Assembly: GCF_003429095.1 (NCBI RefSeq)
Contig: NZ_QVTE01000045.1
Coordinates: forward strand, 1 to 64,000
DNA: 64,000 nucleotides
Source: Peribacillus saganii
Lineage (GTDB): Bacteria > Bacillota > Bacilli > Bacillales > DSM-1321
Reading direction: 5' to 3'
Below, piece after piece: positions 51,809-59,869 of this stretch; positions within the stretch are counted from its first letter, which is position 1, and the number at the start of each line of letters is the position of its first letter. Below the pieces are notes generated by a model that was given only the letters and a program-made list of their open reading frames with translations, had not been told where the DNA came from and searched no databases. Position numbers and translations under genes: made by a program.

Positions 51809-52006
51809 TGTAAAGATCCCCCTATATTTACGAATTACAATACTTTATGCTCATTGGGAAATCCGGTTTGGACATTAACAATATGAAATCGCCTTTAGGG
51901 CCTTAAGAAACAAAGTTTTCCTCAATTAAAGAAAATCACTTTTGGTAACCAAAGGCATAGGATATCTAGGAGAAAGTTACCAACTTCTAATTTTTAAGGT
52001 GATAAA

Positions 52007-54622
52007 ATGAATCCATTAGAATTAGTTTTAGATAAAGAACTTACTCTTCAGATATTAGAATTGAATAATATTCCGGCAATTCGTGTGATTGAAATTAACA
52101 GCATTGCTTTAAGATTTCCTATTGTTGGGCGCTTCCATGGCCATCATGGGGGAACCGACCTGCAAGTCATACAAAATCTTGATCAGGCAAAAGAAGGAGG
52201 CTTTGATTATTTCACCCACTTATACAGCATTGAAAGGGAGTACAGGGTGGAAGTGAATGAACTAGAAATAACTAAAGTGGAAGAAGGGATCCCAAACGAG
52301 CTTGCCTTGCAAGAAATTCCGGTTCGAACAGAACAATTTGGCTGGAAGTGGCGGCACTCTTCCCTCCCAAGTGAATGGGAGGAACTGGTTGTCCGTGCAC
52401 TGTATGTGACAGGAAGATCAACCGGCAGTGTAAAAATTGGAAAAACAATGAAGGGATCCCCACTAATAATTGATATCAATATATCAGGTACCACTCCTGT
52501 ACAACAGGTATTTCAGGGTATTGGTGAAGATTTTAAGATTGGCCTGGATGTAGAATTCATGCTGTGCCATGAAGGGAATCTTGTGCCAGCTTCAGACTTT
52601 TTCCAAGTTGATGGTGATGTAGGCTGTGATAGCCGCCAATTGGAGGGGGACAGTAATGAATATCCTCTAGCTGAATTACGGGTAGCACCATCAGAAAATC
52701 CATTGGAAGTTTTTGAGAATTTAAAAGAATGTCTTGCTCAGGCATCAAATCGGGTCCCTTATCTGAATATCCAATTTCGGTCTGGAAGTATGCCATTTTC
52801 AGGGTATCAATGTGGGGGGCATATTCATTTCAGTATACCCTTGTCGGTTCCTCTTTTAAGAGCTTTGGACCATTATCTAGCCATCCCTATATTTCTGATT
52901 GATGATACACGTACTTTTAAAAGAAGAGCTAGAACAAAGCACGGAGGTCTTGGAAGATATCGGTTAAAACCCTATGGATTTGAATTTTTGGCGTTAGGTT
53001 CTTGGATTGTTGAACCTGCAATCACCAATGCTGTTCTTTATCTAGCTAAAGTAGTGGGCAGTCATTATCCCGAATTATCCAGTCATCAATTGTTTGATCC
53101 ATACTTTCAAAGAGCCTACTATCGTGGAAATAAATACTATTTGCGATATTTATGGGGCCAATTACTGACTCCTCTTATGCGGACTGCTGGATTTCAGCGC
53201 TATCAAGGTGAGATCCAGCCACTGCTTGACTACATTGATCAAGAAATACAATGGGCAGTACATGATGATATTCGTAAAAATTGGGGAATTCCAGTGGCAG
53301 CAACTCAATATAGACAAGGATCTGTTCTAAAAATAACAAAAGAACTGCGAAAAAAGCATCAACTTAACGAGGGTGATGAAGTGATGCTCCAAGCTGGAAA
53401 ATTAATCGTTCCTGCTTCCGTTCGGGCCCATCCTTTTGCATTTCGCAAGCAGGACCCAATCCTTCTTTCAGAGGAACTTAGAAGGCAGCTTAGATTGCCG
53501 ATGGACTTTACTCCACATCTGATGAAACAATCAAATACTCTTTCACTTGGACCAGTGATTGGCATATTGGCAAAGCGGCCCTTCGGCAGACATGAGGAAG
53601 CCTATTTTCATTTATTGATAAGAAGAGGAAGGGAAAAAAATTATCTTGTTTATATCTTTGAACCTGATGATATCGACTGGAAACAGCAACTAATTCGCGG
53701 CACTTACTTTATTGGGGGCGAATCCAAAACAGAATATTTACCTTTTCCTCATGTGGTTTATGATCGCTATTTTTCCTCTTCTGACGAAGCGCATCGTATT
53801 AACCAGGTTTATGAAGAATTAATGTCTAACTCCATTAAATTTGTAAACCCGCCAGCCTTATTTAACTTGACAGTTGATAATTGGAAATACCACCAATTCC
53901 TTTCTGAACACTTGTTGGAATATCTTCCTGAAAGCAAATTCGTGGACGACATAGCCGTTGTAAAGGAAATGATCGACAAGTTTGGAGATATCATAGTTAA
54001 ATCTGTGACTGGAGTAACTGATAAGGATTTCATCCGTTTGATTCAAACACCTAAAGGTATTCGCTGGATAGATGAATATAAACGAGAGGAAAAGATAGTC
54101 TCTCTACCGGAACTTCAGAATGATATACATGGGTTAATGATAAAAAAGGACCATATCATTCAAGAAACGATTCAACAAAAGCAATACGAGGGGTCACATT
54201 TTAAAATTAGAGTAACTTTTCAAAAAAACAGTAAACAGGTTTGGTTTTATACAGGAATGGTAGCAATGTTATCCAAAGGAATTATTACTGGAAGTAGTGA
54301 AGTAATTCGCTCTAGTATAGTTCTTAATAATCTGTATCTTGATGAGGAAAAGCGTTACCAGATTAAACAAACCATTATAATGATTGGAAAACAAATTGCG
54401 TTGTGTTTGGAGGATAAGGTTGGGAAAATTGGGGAATTTGCATTTGATATTATGATTGATAGGTTTGACCAAATCAAGATTATTGATATCAATTCAAAAG
54501 CTGATAACCTGTTCTCTTTAACTAGGGCCTATCGATTACGAAATATGGCAGCATATCGTTTATTAAACTATGCAACTGTACTTGCTGGATTTGATCCCCA
54601 AATCAATTCTTCACAAAAATAA
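52007..54622 (+). CDS. Three-domain amidoligase (ATP-grasp, COOH-NH2 ligase type 2, YheC/D)
   Basis: This 871-residue protein seems to join three ligase modules. Residues 1-170 resemble a compact ATP-grasp lobe (FPIVGRFHGHHGGTDLQVI, FDYFTHLYSIEREYRVEV, then SPLIIDIN). Residues 176-425 match the phiEco32-type COOH-NH2 ligase, a glutamine-synthetase/glutamate-cysteine-ligase-like fold, with GLDVEFMLCHEG and GYQCGGHIHFSIP. Residues about 435-865 match the YheC/YheD ATP-grasp family of spore-associated proteins, ending KIGEFAFDIMIDRFDQIKII and then DINSKADNLFSL. AAGGTGAT precedes the ATG. The catalytic Glu and His residues of the middle domain are present. The product is unknown; amide or peptide bond formation is inferred from the families. 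Confidence 0.75.
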   Translation: MNPLELVLDKELTLQILELNNIPAIRVIEINSIALRFPIVGRFHGHHGGTDLQVIQNLDQAKEGGFDYFTHLYSIEREYRVEVNELEITKVEEGIPNELALQEIPVRTEQFGWKWRHSSLPSEWEELVVRALYVTGRSTGSVKIGKTMKGSPLIIDINISGTTPVQQVFQGIGEDFKIGLDVEFMLCHEGNLVPASDFFQVDGDVGCDSRQLEGDSNEYPLAELRVAPSENPLEVFENLKECLAQASNRVPYLNIQFRSGSMPFSGYQCGGHIHFSIPLSVPLLRALDHYLAIPIFLIDDTRTFKRRARTKHGGLGRYRLKPYGFEFLALGSWIVEPAITNAVLYLAKVVGSHYPELSSHQLFDPYFQRAYYRGNKYYLRYLWGQLLTPLMRTAGFQRYQGEIQPLLDYIDQEIQWAVHDDIRKNWGIPVAATQYRQGSVLKITKELRKKHQLNEGDEVMLQAGKLIVPASVRAHPFAFRKQDPILLSEELRRQLRLPMDFTPHLMKQSNTLSLGPVIGILAKRPFGRHEEAYFHLLIRRGREKNYLVYIFEPDDIDWKQQLIRGTYFIGGESKTEYLPFPHVVYDRYFSSSDEAHRINQVYEELMSNSIKFVNPPALFNLTVDNWKYHQFLSEHLLEYLPESKFVDDIAVVKEMIDKFGDIIVKSVTGVTDKDFIRLIQTPKGIRWIDEYKREEKIVSLPELQNDIHGLMIKKDHIIQETIQQKQYEGSHFKIRVTFQKNSKQVWFYTGMVAMLSKGIITGSSEVIRSSIVLNNLYLDEEKRYQIKQTIIMIGKQIALCLEDKVGKIGEFAFDIMIDRFDQIKIIDINSKADNLFSLTRAYRLRNMAAYRLLNYATVLAGFDPQINSSQK

Positions 54623-54763
54623 AGTCGAACTTGAATACTGTTTTGATTGTTTTTTTATTTAATTCCTTTTTACCAATGCCATGTTTATGGTGTGTTGTTT
54701 AATCCTTATCTAGTAGTTTGCATTTTGTATATAGTTTACTAAACATAATTGGGGATGATGACT

Positions 54764-55795
54764 ATGCAAATTCTGGGGGTAATTATTAAAGGTTTTTACT
54801 CCGGTTCAAGCAAACCCCGCTTGCATCGGAATTATCAATTGCTAGCAGAAATCGGAGAAGAAAGAGTAGTCTTCTTTCATCTTGAAGAAGTCGACTATGA
54901 GGAAAAGACAGTTCCTGGTTATATATATTCCCGTAAATATGGTTGGCATGTGCAAAAGTGCCCTTTGCCAAGAGTTGCAATAAGTGGTGTATTGAACAGA
55001 GATGAAGAATACTATAAAAATTTACGCAAACTCAGGAAAATAGTGACAGTAGTCAATCCAGTTATTTTAAATAAATGGGGAATCTGGAAATTATTCCTCA
55101 GATGGAAACCCCTTCTGCCCTATCTTATTGATACTACACCACTTACCGATTTATCACTTATTCCTGAATGGTTAAAAAACTGTCAGACTGTATTTTTGAA
55201 GCCCGTGAGAGGATCGCAAGGAAAGGGTATGTATCGAGTAAGGTCAACATCTAATAGTCTTTTTATTGTAGATGGTGATATACAAGAAACCTCTATGGAC
55301 CAGACAGAGTTATTTTTATTTTTAACGGAGAATATGAAGAAAGATGACTACATCCTGCAAAAGGGAATCTCGCTTTTTGAAGTCAATGGAAGAAAGTTGG
55401 ATATCCGAGTTTATCTCCAACGTGATGGAAACAAGAATTGGCAGGCGATTTCAACAGTTCCCAAATTTGGTAAAAATGGGGGAGTTTTCACTCATATTGC
55501 ACGGGGCGCTGAGGTTATGACAATGAATTGGCTAAATCATTTTGGAAAAAACCTTGAAATTCAAATTCCTCCAACATCACTTATTGAGGAGGTGGCTATC
55601 CACTCTGCAGAGGCGATAACTCCGAGTTTTCCGGACCTTGCTTTCTTGGGAATCGATATAGCCCTTGACTCGGAAGGGAAATTATGGGTATTAGATTTAA
55701 ATCCTATTCCAACCCGAAAAACGTTAAATAAGGAACAGAAACGTATTAAGTACAAACTTCTGTTGGACTTTGCTAAAACCTATTATATAGATTAG
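54764..55795 (+). CDS. YheC/YheD-type ATP-grasp protein
   Basis: This 343-residue protein is a stand-alone YheC/D ATP-grasp ligase. It has an N-terminal pre-ATP-grasp part (GFYSGSSKPRLHRNYQLLAE), the lysine/glycine loop TVFLKPVRGSQGKGMYRV near residue 145, LDIRVYLQRD, and the metal-binding end LWVLDLNPIPTRKTL. In B. subtilis YheC and YheD are sporulation proteins linked to the coat. I chose the ATG at 54764, with GGGGATGATG before it; ATG codons six and nine bases upstream and a TTG at 54749 are alternatives. It follows the large amidoligase by about 140 bases on the same strand. Confidence 0.8.
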   Translation: MQILGVIIKGFYSGSSKPRLHRNYQLLAEIGEERVVFFHLEEVDYEEKTVPGYIYSRKYGWHVQKCPLPRVAISGVLNRDEEYYKNLRKLRKIVTVVNPVILNKWGIWKLFLRWKPLLPYLIDTTPLTDLSLIPEWLKNCQTVFLKPVRGSQGKGMYRVRSTSNSLFIVDGDIQETSMDQTELFLFLTENMKKDDYILQKGISLFEVNGRKLDIRVYLQRDGNKNWQAISTVPKFGKNGGVFTHIARGAEVMTMNWLNHFGKNLEIQIPPTSLIEEVAIHSAEAITPSFPDLAFLGIDIALDSEGKLWVLDLNPIPTRKTLNKEQKRIKYKLLLDFAKTYYID

Positions 55796-56232
55796 GTGTT
55801 AGAAGAAATTAGATTATTGTTTCAATGAAAGCCCCAGCTTTATATATGATTATAAAAATATAAACTAAACAAGTAAACATTAAAACTGCCGGTTCAAATA
55901 GTGCGGTGAACCCGTACCATAAATAAGTGCGATTTTTCGAAGAAGTTATGAAGCACCAGATCTGTATAGGGTTGGTGCTACTTTTGGTTAGTTATAAGCT
56001 CGCCATTTATTTGAAGTATTTTCGAAGTAAAAGGCGAAAAAAAGCGTATTTTACTCGTACAGACTCTTTTAGAGCGAACACGGCATAATCTGTAGGGACG
56101 GGAAGACCTTAGAGCTCCACAAGGGGGAAGAGAACACCAGACGCAGCATACTTAATCAATGCAAGTAAATAAGCAGGCAGCATCTATTTGGGAGTTGAAT
56201 GTCAAAATAGTCATCATGAAAAGGAGTATATT
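55796..56232. other. Gap containing att-like site 3
   Basis: Apart from site 3 and its duplicated rlmH-type terminator (55952-55985), I see no gene here. The stretch around 56060-56200 includes the start region of the following gene but no clear promoter. Confidence 0.45.
55908..55990 (+). repeat. att-like site 3 with duplicated rlmH terminator
   Basis: GAACCCGTACCATAAATAAG is followed by TGCGATTTTTCGA and a full copy of the hairpin AGCACCA...TGGTGCTACTTTTG. Over about 82 bases it matches the end of rlmH and its downstream region at roughly 70 positions, with one added base. This is much longer than an att core and shows that a whole element end was duplicated here. Confidence 0.75.
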
Positions 56233-56967
56233 ATGTATAATTATTATTCTAGGACTATTATGAATCAACCCAGTATTGTTTCGTTTGCACGAGGTGATGT
56301 AACTGGGGATAAAGTAATTGATAATGTTTATTTAACCGGCATAATGACTCCAGCTAGTCCATTTATACAAAATATTACCCTGCTCGTTCAAGATGGAAGA
56401 ACTGGCGAGATTAAAAGTGTTCCACTTCGTGAAAATGCAGGCTATAATCCTGCTTTATTCTTGGGGGATTTTACCGGGAATGGAGTAGCTGATATTTTAA
56501 TAAGTATTGCTACTGGTGGTAGTGGTGGAATCATGTACCATTATATTTATTCCTTTTTGGAAAATACAGCACAGTTGATATTTGATTTTAATCCATATAA
56601 TGACAAGTACCAATATAAGGTTACTTACCATGACAATTTCAAAGTTGAAGTTGTCAGCAAAATCAATAATAAAAAGTACATCATAGACATATCAACAAAA
56701 GATGCTCAGTATTTAAATGAAATATATGATGAAAACGGCAAATTGAAAAGTCCTATTACTGGTTTTGTTAATCCTTTAAGCGGCCTATATCCTGTAGACT
56801 TTGATTTAAATAAGGTTTATGAGCTATTGGCATATCAAAAAATTGCAGGAAGATATAATGCAGATTCTTTAGGGTATATTTTGAATACTTTAGGATGGTT
56901 GGATAATCGATTTGTTTTGCAAAATCAGAATGTAGCTATTTTCGGATATGAGGATAACGAGGCATAA
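56233..56967 (+). CDS. VCBS/FG-GAP-like repeat protein
   Basis: The 244-residue protein has two short segments typical of VCBS/FG-GAP repeats: FARGDVTGDKVIDNVYLTG near residue 17 and LFLGDFTGNGVADILISI near residue 75. Each has a calcium-loop-like Asp/Gly pattern. A Gly-rich turn ATGGSGGIMYHYIY follows, and the remainder is beta-rich without a known domain. There is no signal peptide or membrane segment. I chose the ATG at 56233 because AAGGAG lies before it; an in-frame start 45 bases upstream lacks a site. The gene lies alone between att-like sites 3 and 4. Function is unknown; a spore-surface role is possible. Confidence 0.6.
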   Translation: MYNYYSRTIMNQPSIVSFARGDVTGDKVIDNVYLTGIMTPASPFIQNITLLVQDGRTGEIKSVPLRENAGYNPALFLGDFTGNGVADILISIATGGSGGIMYHYIYSFLENTAQLIFDFNPYNDKYQYKVTYHDNFKVEVVSKINNKKYIIDISTKDAQYLNEIYDENGKLKSPITGFVNPLSGLYPVDFDLNKVYELLAYQKIAGRYNADSLGYILNTLGWLDNRFVLQNQNVAIFGYEDNEA

Positions 56968-57040
56968 ATTCGGAGAGATAGAGTTATTATATAGTAATTA
57001 TACAAATTAAAATAAAAACCTCACTTATATATAACACGGT

Positions 57041-57058
57041 GAACCGTATCATAAGTAA
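57041..57058 (+). repeat. att-like site 4 (exact copy of the rlmH end)
   Basis: GAACCGTATCATAAGTAA is identical to the last 18 bases of rlmH, 7,233 bases away, but is not attached to any coding frame. It is preceded by ACACGGT, as at site 2. Confidence 0.8.
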
Positions 57059-57188
57059 TAAATTTTAGCTTAGAAGTCACGTGCTGAGAAAATTTTTTAT
57101 GTAGAGCCTGATAGCATGTTCGGTAATGCGCTTTTTCATCTAAAACAGCAAAGAAAATGCAGAAAAAGAATTTAACTTGAGTGCATGG

Positions 57189-57221
57189 AAAAAGACGATT
57201 GGGATTTAAAATCGTCTTTTT
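57189..57221. terminator. Terminator-like hairpin right of the island
   Basis: AAAAAGACGAT pairs perfectly with ATCGTCTTTTT; it can work on either strand. Confidence 0.75.
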
Positions 57222-57376
57222 ATTATGTTTAAGTGCAATTTTGGACTTACAAGATGCACCCTTTCACGTTTTTACCTAACCTCAATTATCTTTAATATGG
57301 TGAACACAGTGAATGACACTTCTGTTTTTCGGCATACTACCAATGTAGAAATTCAATACATGGAGGGTGAATAAGA

Positions 57377-57622
57377 ATGGATAATCAAAAATTAGCTGCC
57401 CATGAATCTTTAGACTTGCATGAAGTCATTAATTTTAAAACACTTTGTGTAGCGAAGTCTAAATTAATGCAAGGGTTAGTTTTTGATAACGATCTTAGAG
57501 CATTAATGCAAAAAGATGTTGATCAATCGATAAAAGCGCTTGGAGAGTTACAAAAAATTTATGAACGAGCACCTTTTGAAGCTCCTGTTCCTGAAAGTCG
57601 CCCAACACCAATAGTAAATTGA
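57377..57622 (+). CDS. Small coat-associated protein (YraE/YraG-like)
   Basis: This 81-residue protein is helical and resembles the 64-residue product at 59182: both have LHEV, then FKT, a cysteine and KSK, and a repeated QxDVxxS segment. Such small proteins sit beside CotF-family genes in the yraD-yraE-adhB-yraF-yraG cluster of B. subtilis. A Pro-rich tail ([11 protein letters not shown]) is added here. GGAGGGTG precedes the ATG, and the CotF-like gene follows after 16 bases. A place in the spore coat is inferred. Confidence 0.7.
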   Translation: MDNQKLAAHESLDLHEVINFKTLCVAKSKLMQGLVFDNDLRALMQKDVDQSIKALGELQKIYERAPFEAPVPESRPTPIVN

Positions 57623-57638
57623 AAGGAAGGAAAAGACA

Positions 57639-58010
57639 TTGAACAATGACCATTTAGATCCAATAAACTCGTTAAATGTACCGGAGCTAGCAGATACCAC
57701 CTTTGCCATGGATTTTCTCCTTCGTGCAAAAGAGGGGGTTCGAAATATTGCTGTGGCATTAACGGAGTCCGCATCGCCTGATGTGAGGGCCCTTTTGCGG
57801 AACCAGCTGCTGCAGGGGATTGCCATGCATCAAGAAATTACAGAACTTATGGTTAGTAAAAAATGGTTCCATCCATATGAACTAAGTGAACAGTATCAAC
57901 TAGATCAGCTCTCTGCGAAGAATACGATCATGATTGGCAACATGAATTTATTCCCCGCTGACATGAACCGAAAAGGGATCTTTGATCGGACACCTGATGA
58001 ACATAAATAA
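57639..58010 (+). CDS. CotF-family spore coat protein (YraD/YraF-like)
   Basis: This 123-residue protein belongs to the coat protein F family, a ferritin-like helical bundle. It has [38 protein letters not shown] and [20 protein letters not shown], which match family features including the conserved KKWFHPY. The start is TTG after AAGGAAGG. The second copy in the cluster (59393) shares the same motifs. Presumed expression is in the mother cell during late sporulation. Confidence 0.85.
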   Translation: MNNDHLDPINSLNVPELADTTFAMDFLLRAKEGVRNIAVALTESASPDVRALLRNQLLQGIAMHQEITELMVSKKWFHPYELSEQYQLDQLSAKNTIMIGNMNLFPADMNRKGIFDRTPDEHK

Positions 58011-58025
58011 AGGAGGCTTCATTGC

Positions 58026-59162
58026 ATGAAGGCGGTAACGTATCAAGGTATTAAAAATGTTGAGGTTAAGGAAGTTGAAGATCCAAAGATTCAAAAGCCT
58101 GATGATATGATTATTAGAGTAACCAGTACCGCTATCTGTGGATCCGATTTACATTTGATACATGGTATGATTCCTAATTTGCAGGAAAACTATGTTATTG
58201 GTCATGAACCAATGGGCATTGTAGAAGAGGTTGGACCAGATGTTACTAAGGTAAAAAAGGGAGATCGGGTCATTATTCCATTTAATATTGCATGCGGTGA
58301 ATGCTTTTTCTGTAAAAACCATTTGGAGAGCCAATGTGATAATTCTAATGATAATGGCGATATGGGAGCTTATTTCGGATATTCAGGTACGACTGGTGGT
58401 TACCCAGGCGGGCAAGCAGAATATTTGAGAGTGCCTTTTGCCAATTTCACTCATTTCAAAATTCCAGAGACCTGTGAAGAACCGGATGAAAAGCTAACTG
58501 TTATTGCTGATGCAATGACTACCGCATTTTGGACTGTTGACAATGCGGGGGTAAAGGATGGAGATACAGTTATTGTCCTTGGCTGCGGTCCAGTCGGGCT
58601 TTTCGCGCAAAAATTCTGCTGGTTAAAAGGGGCAAAGCGTGTTATTGCGGTAGATTATATTGACTATCGTTTGCAGCACGCCAAACGCACGAATAACGTA
58701 GAAATTGTTAATTTTGAAAAATTTGAACATCCAGGAGAGCATCTGAAAGAAATGACAAAGGGCGGTGCTGATGTTGTCATTGACGCGGTTGGCATGGATG
58801 GTAAAATGACGGATTTAGAGTTCCTTGCGAGCGGATTAAAACTTCACAGCGGAGCATTTGGTCCATTTATCATGGCTACACAGGCCGTTCGAAAAGGTGG
58901 AACCATCCAAGTTACAGGCGTTTATGGCGGAAAATATAATGGGTTCCCAATGGGTGACATTATGAATCGTAATGTTACCATCCGCACTGGACAAGCCCCT
59001 GTTATTCACTATATGCCTTATATGTTTGAATTAGTTTCAACAGGTAAAATTGATCCAGGGGATGTGGTAAGTCATGTACTTCCACTTAGTGAAGCCAAGC
59101 GTGGCTATGAAATCTTTGATACAAGAACGGATAATTGTATCAAAGTCGTATTGAAACCATAA
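58026..59162 (+). CDS. adhB: Zinc-dependent alcohol dehydrogenase (AdhB-like)
   Basis: This 378-residue protein is a medium-chain zinc dehydrogenase of the formaldehyde/alcohol dehydrogenase type. The catalytic zinc region reads CGSDLHLIHG and GHEPMGIVEEVG, the structural zinc site CGECFFCKNHLESQC, and the NAD-binding motif VLGCGPVGLFAQ. It is flanked on both sides by a small-protein/CotF pair, exactly as B. subtilis adhB sits in the yra cluster. That suggests expression with sporulation. The substrate is unknown. AAAGGAGG precedes the ATG. Confidence 0.88.
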   Translation: MKAVTYQGIKNVEVKEVEDPKIQKPDDMIIRVTSTAICGSDLHLIHGMIPNLQENYVIGHEPMGIVEEVGPDVTKVKKGDRVIIPFNIACGECFFCKNHLESQCDNSNDNGDMGAYFGYSGTTGGYPGGQAEYLRVPFANFTHFKIPETCEEPDEKLTVIADAMTTAFWTVDNAGVKDGDTVIVLGCGPVGLFAQKFCWLKGAKRVIAVDYIDYRLQHAKRTNNVEIVNFEKFEHPGEHLKEMTKGGADVVIDAVGMDGKMTDLEFLASGLKLHSGAFGPFIMATQAVRKGGTIQVTGVYGGKYNGFPMGDIMNRNVTIRTGQAPVIHYMPYMFELVSTGKIDPGDVVSHVLPLSEAKRGYEIFDTRTDNCIKVVLKP

Positions 59163-59181
59163 GAAAAGGAGGTTTTAACAT

Positions 59182-59376
59182 ATGAATTACGCCTTACATG
59201 AAGTTCTTGAGGTCCATGAAATGGCTGCATTTAAAACCACTTGTTTGACTAAGTCCAAAACTATGAAAGCTCTAGTTTCGGATCAGAAGTTAAAAGATAT
59301 TATGCAGCAGGACATTGATGTATCTACTAGACAGTTACAGGAATTTACTTCTATATTATCCAATGCAAGGCATTAA
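59182..59376 (+). CDS. Small coat-associated protein, second copy
   Basis: This 64-residue helical protein (MNYALHEVLEVHEMAAFKTT) is a paralogue of the product at 57377, sharing LHEVLEVHE/LHEV, FKT, CLTKSKTMKALV and QQDIDVS. AAAGGAGG lies before the ATG. It precedes a CotF-family gene by 16 bases, like the first pair. Function is unknown; presumed coat component. Confidence 0.75.
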   Translation: MNYALHEVLEVHEMAAFKTTCLTKSKTMKALVSDQKLKDIMQQDIDVSTRQLQEFTSILSNARH

Positions 59377-59392
59377 TTAGGAGATGAATAAC

Positions 59393-59692
59393 ATGAATCC
59401 GATAATTCAAAACATAACTGGCATGAATGCACTATCTGATCAAGTAGTTGCCATGGATTTGTTGATTTCAGCTAAAAGTGGAGTCAGAAATTATGCAATG
59501 GCAGTTACAGAATCAGGAACGCCTGAAGTTAAAGAGATTCTAACACGTCACTTGGTAGAAGCTCTTGATATGCATGAACAAATTTCTAGTTATATGGTAG
59601 AAAAGGGATGGTACCATGCTTGGGACACGAATGAACAGATCAATTTAGATTTAAATAATATTAATACAGCATTGAACTTACCTTCTCTATAA
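59393..59692 (+). CDS. CotF-family spore coat protein, second copy
   Basis: This 99-residue protein has the CotF-family motifs VAMDLLISAKSGVRNYAM, AVTESGTPEVKEIL and DMHEQISSYMVEKGWYHAWD. I chose the ATG at 59393 because the AGGAG site directly abuts the earlier in-frame ATG at 59384, which leaves no spacing for that start. It closes the five-gene coat cluster. Confidence 0.82.
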   Translation: MNPIIQNITGMNALSDQVVAMDLLISAKSGVRNYAMAVTESGTPEVKEILTRHLVEALDMHEQISSYMVEKGWYHAWDTNEQINLDLNNINTALNLPSL

Positions 59693-59841
59693 AAAAATGT
59701 TAGGACTTTACTACTTAAATAAAAATGGACACATATATGGTAAAAAGCTGGATGAGTTAAAGACGATACTTTAAGGATCATGTCATTGTGATCATAGATA
59801 GCAGTCTACCCCACAACTTTGAATGATGTCATCCAGCAGGG

Positions 59842-59869
59842 AAAAAGGGGCGGGAAACGCCCCTTTTTT
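59842..59869 (+). terminator. Terminator of the coat cluster
   Basis: AAAAAGGGGCG pairs perfectly with CGCCCCTTTTT(T). Confidence 0.88.

Larger units (their letters stand above)
49808..57058. mobile_element. SCC-like composite island at the 3' end of rlmH
   Basis: The rlmH 3' end GAACCGTATCATAAGTAA (49808-49825) recurs exactly at 57041-57058, and diverged copies lie at 50262 and 55908. SCC elements of staphylococci insert at this same place and leave direct repeats of this same gene end, often in series. The segments between the copies hold genes unrelated to the conserved origin cluster: a multicopper-oxidase relic, three amide-ligase genes and a VCBS-like gene. No ccr-type serine recombinase is present, so the island is either decayed or mobilised in trans. 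That it is a true SCC relative is inference; the direct repeats are plainly visible. Confidence 0.7.
56968..57376. other. Right junction of the island
   Basis: This gap contains att-like site 4 (57041-57058) and a terminator hairpin (57189-57221). The remaining sequence shows no gene. The chromosome proper presumably resumes just after 57058. Confidence 0.5.

Noticed and set aside
49826-57058. Search for a CcrA/CcrB/CcrC-type recombinase within the island
   Set aside because: No frame in the region has a serine-recombinase catalytic domain, so no recombinase was called.
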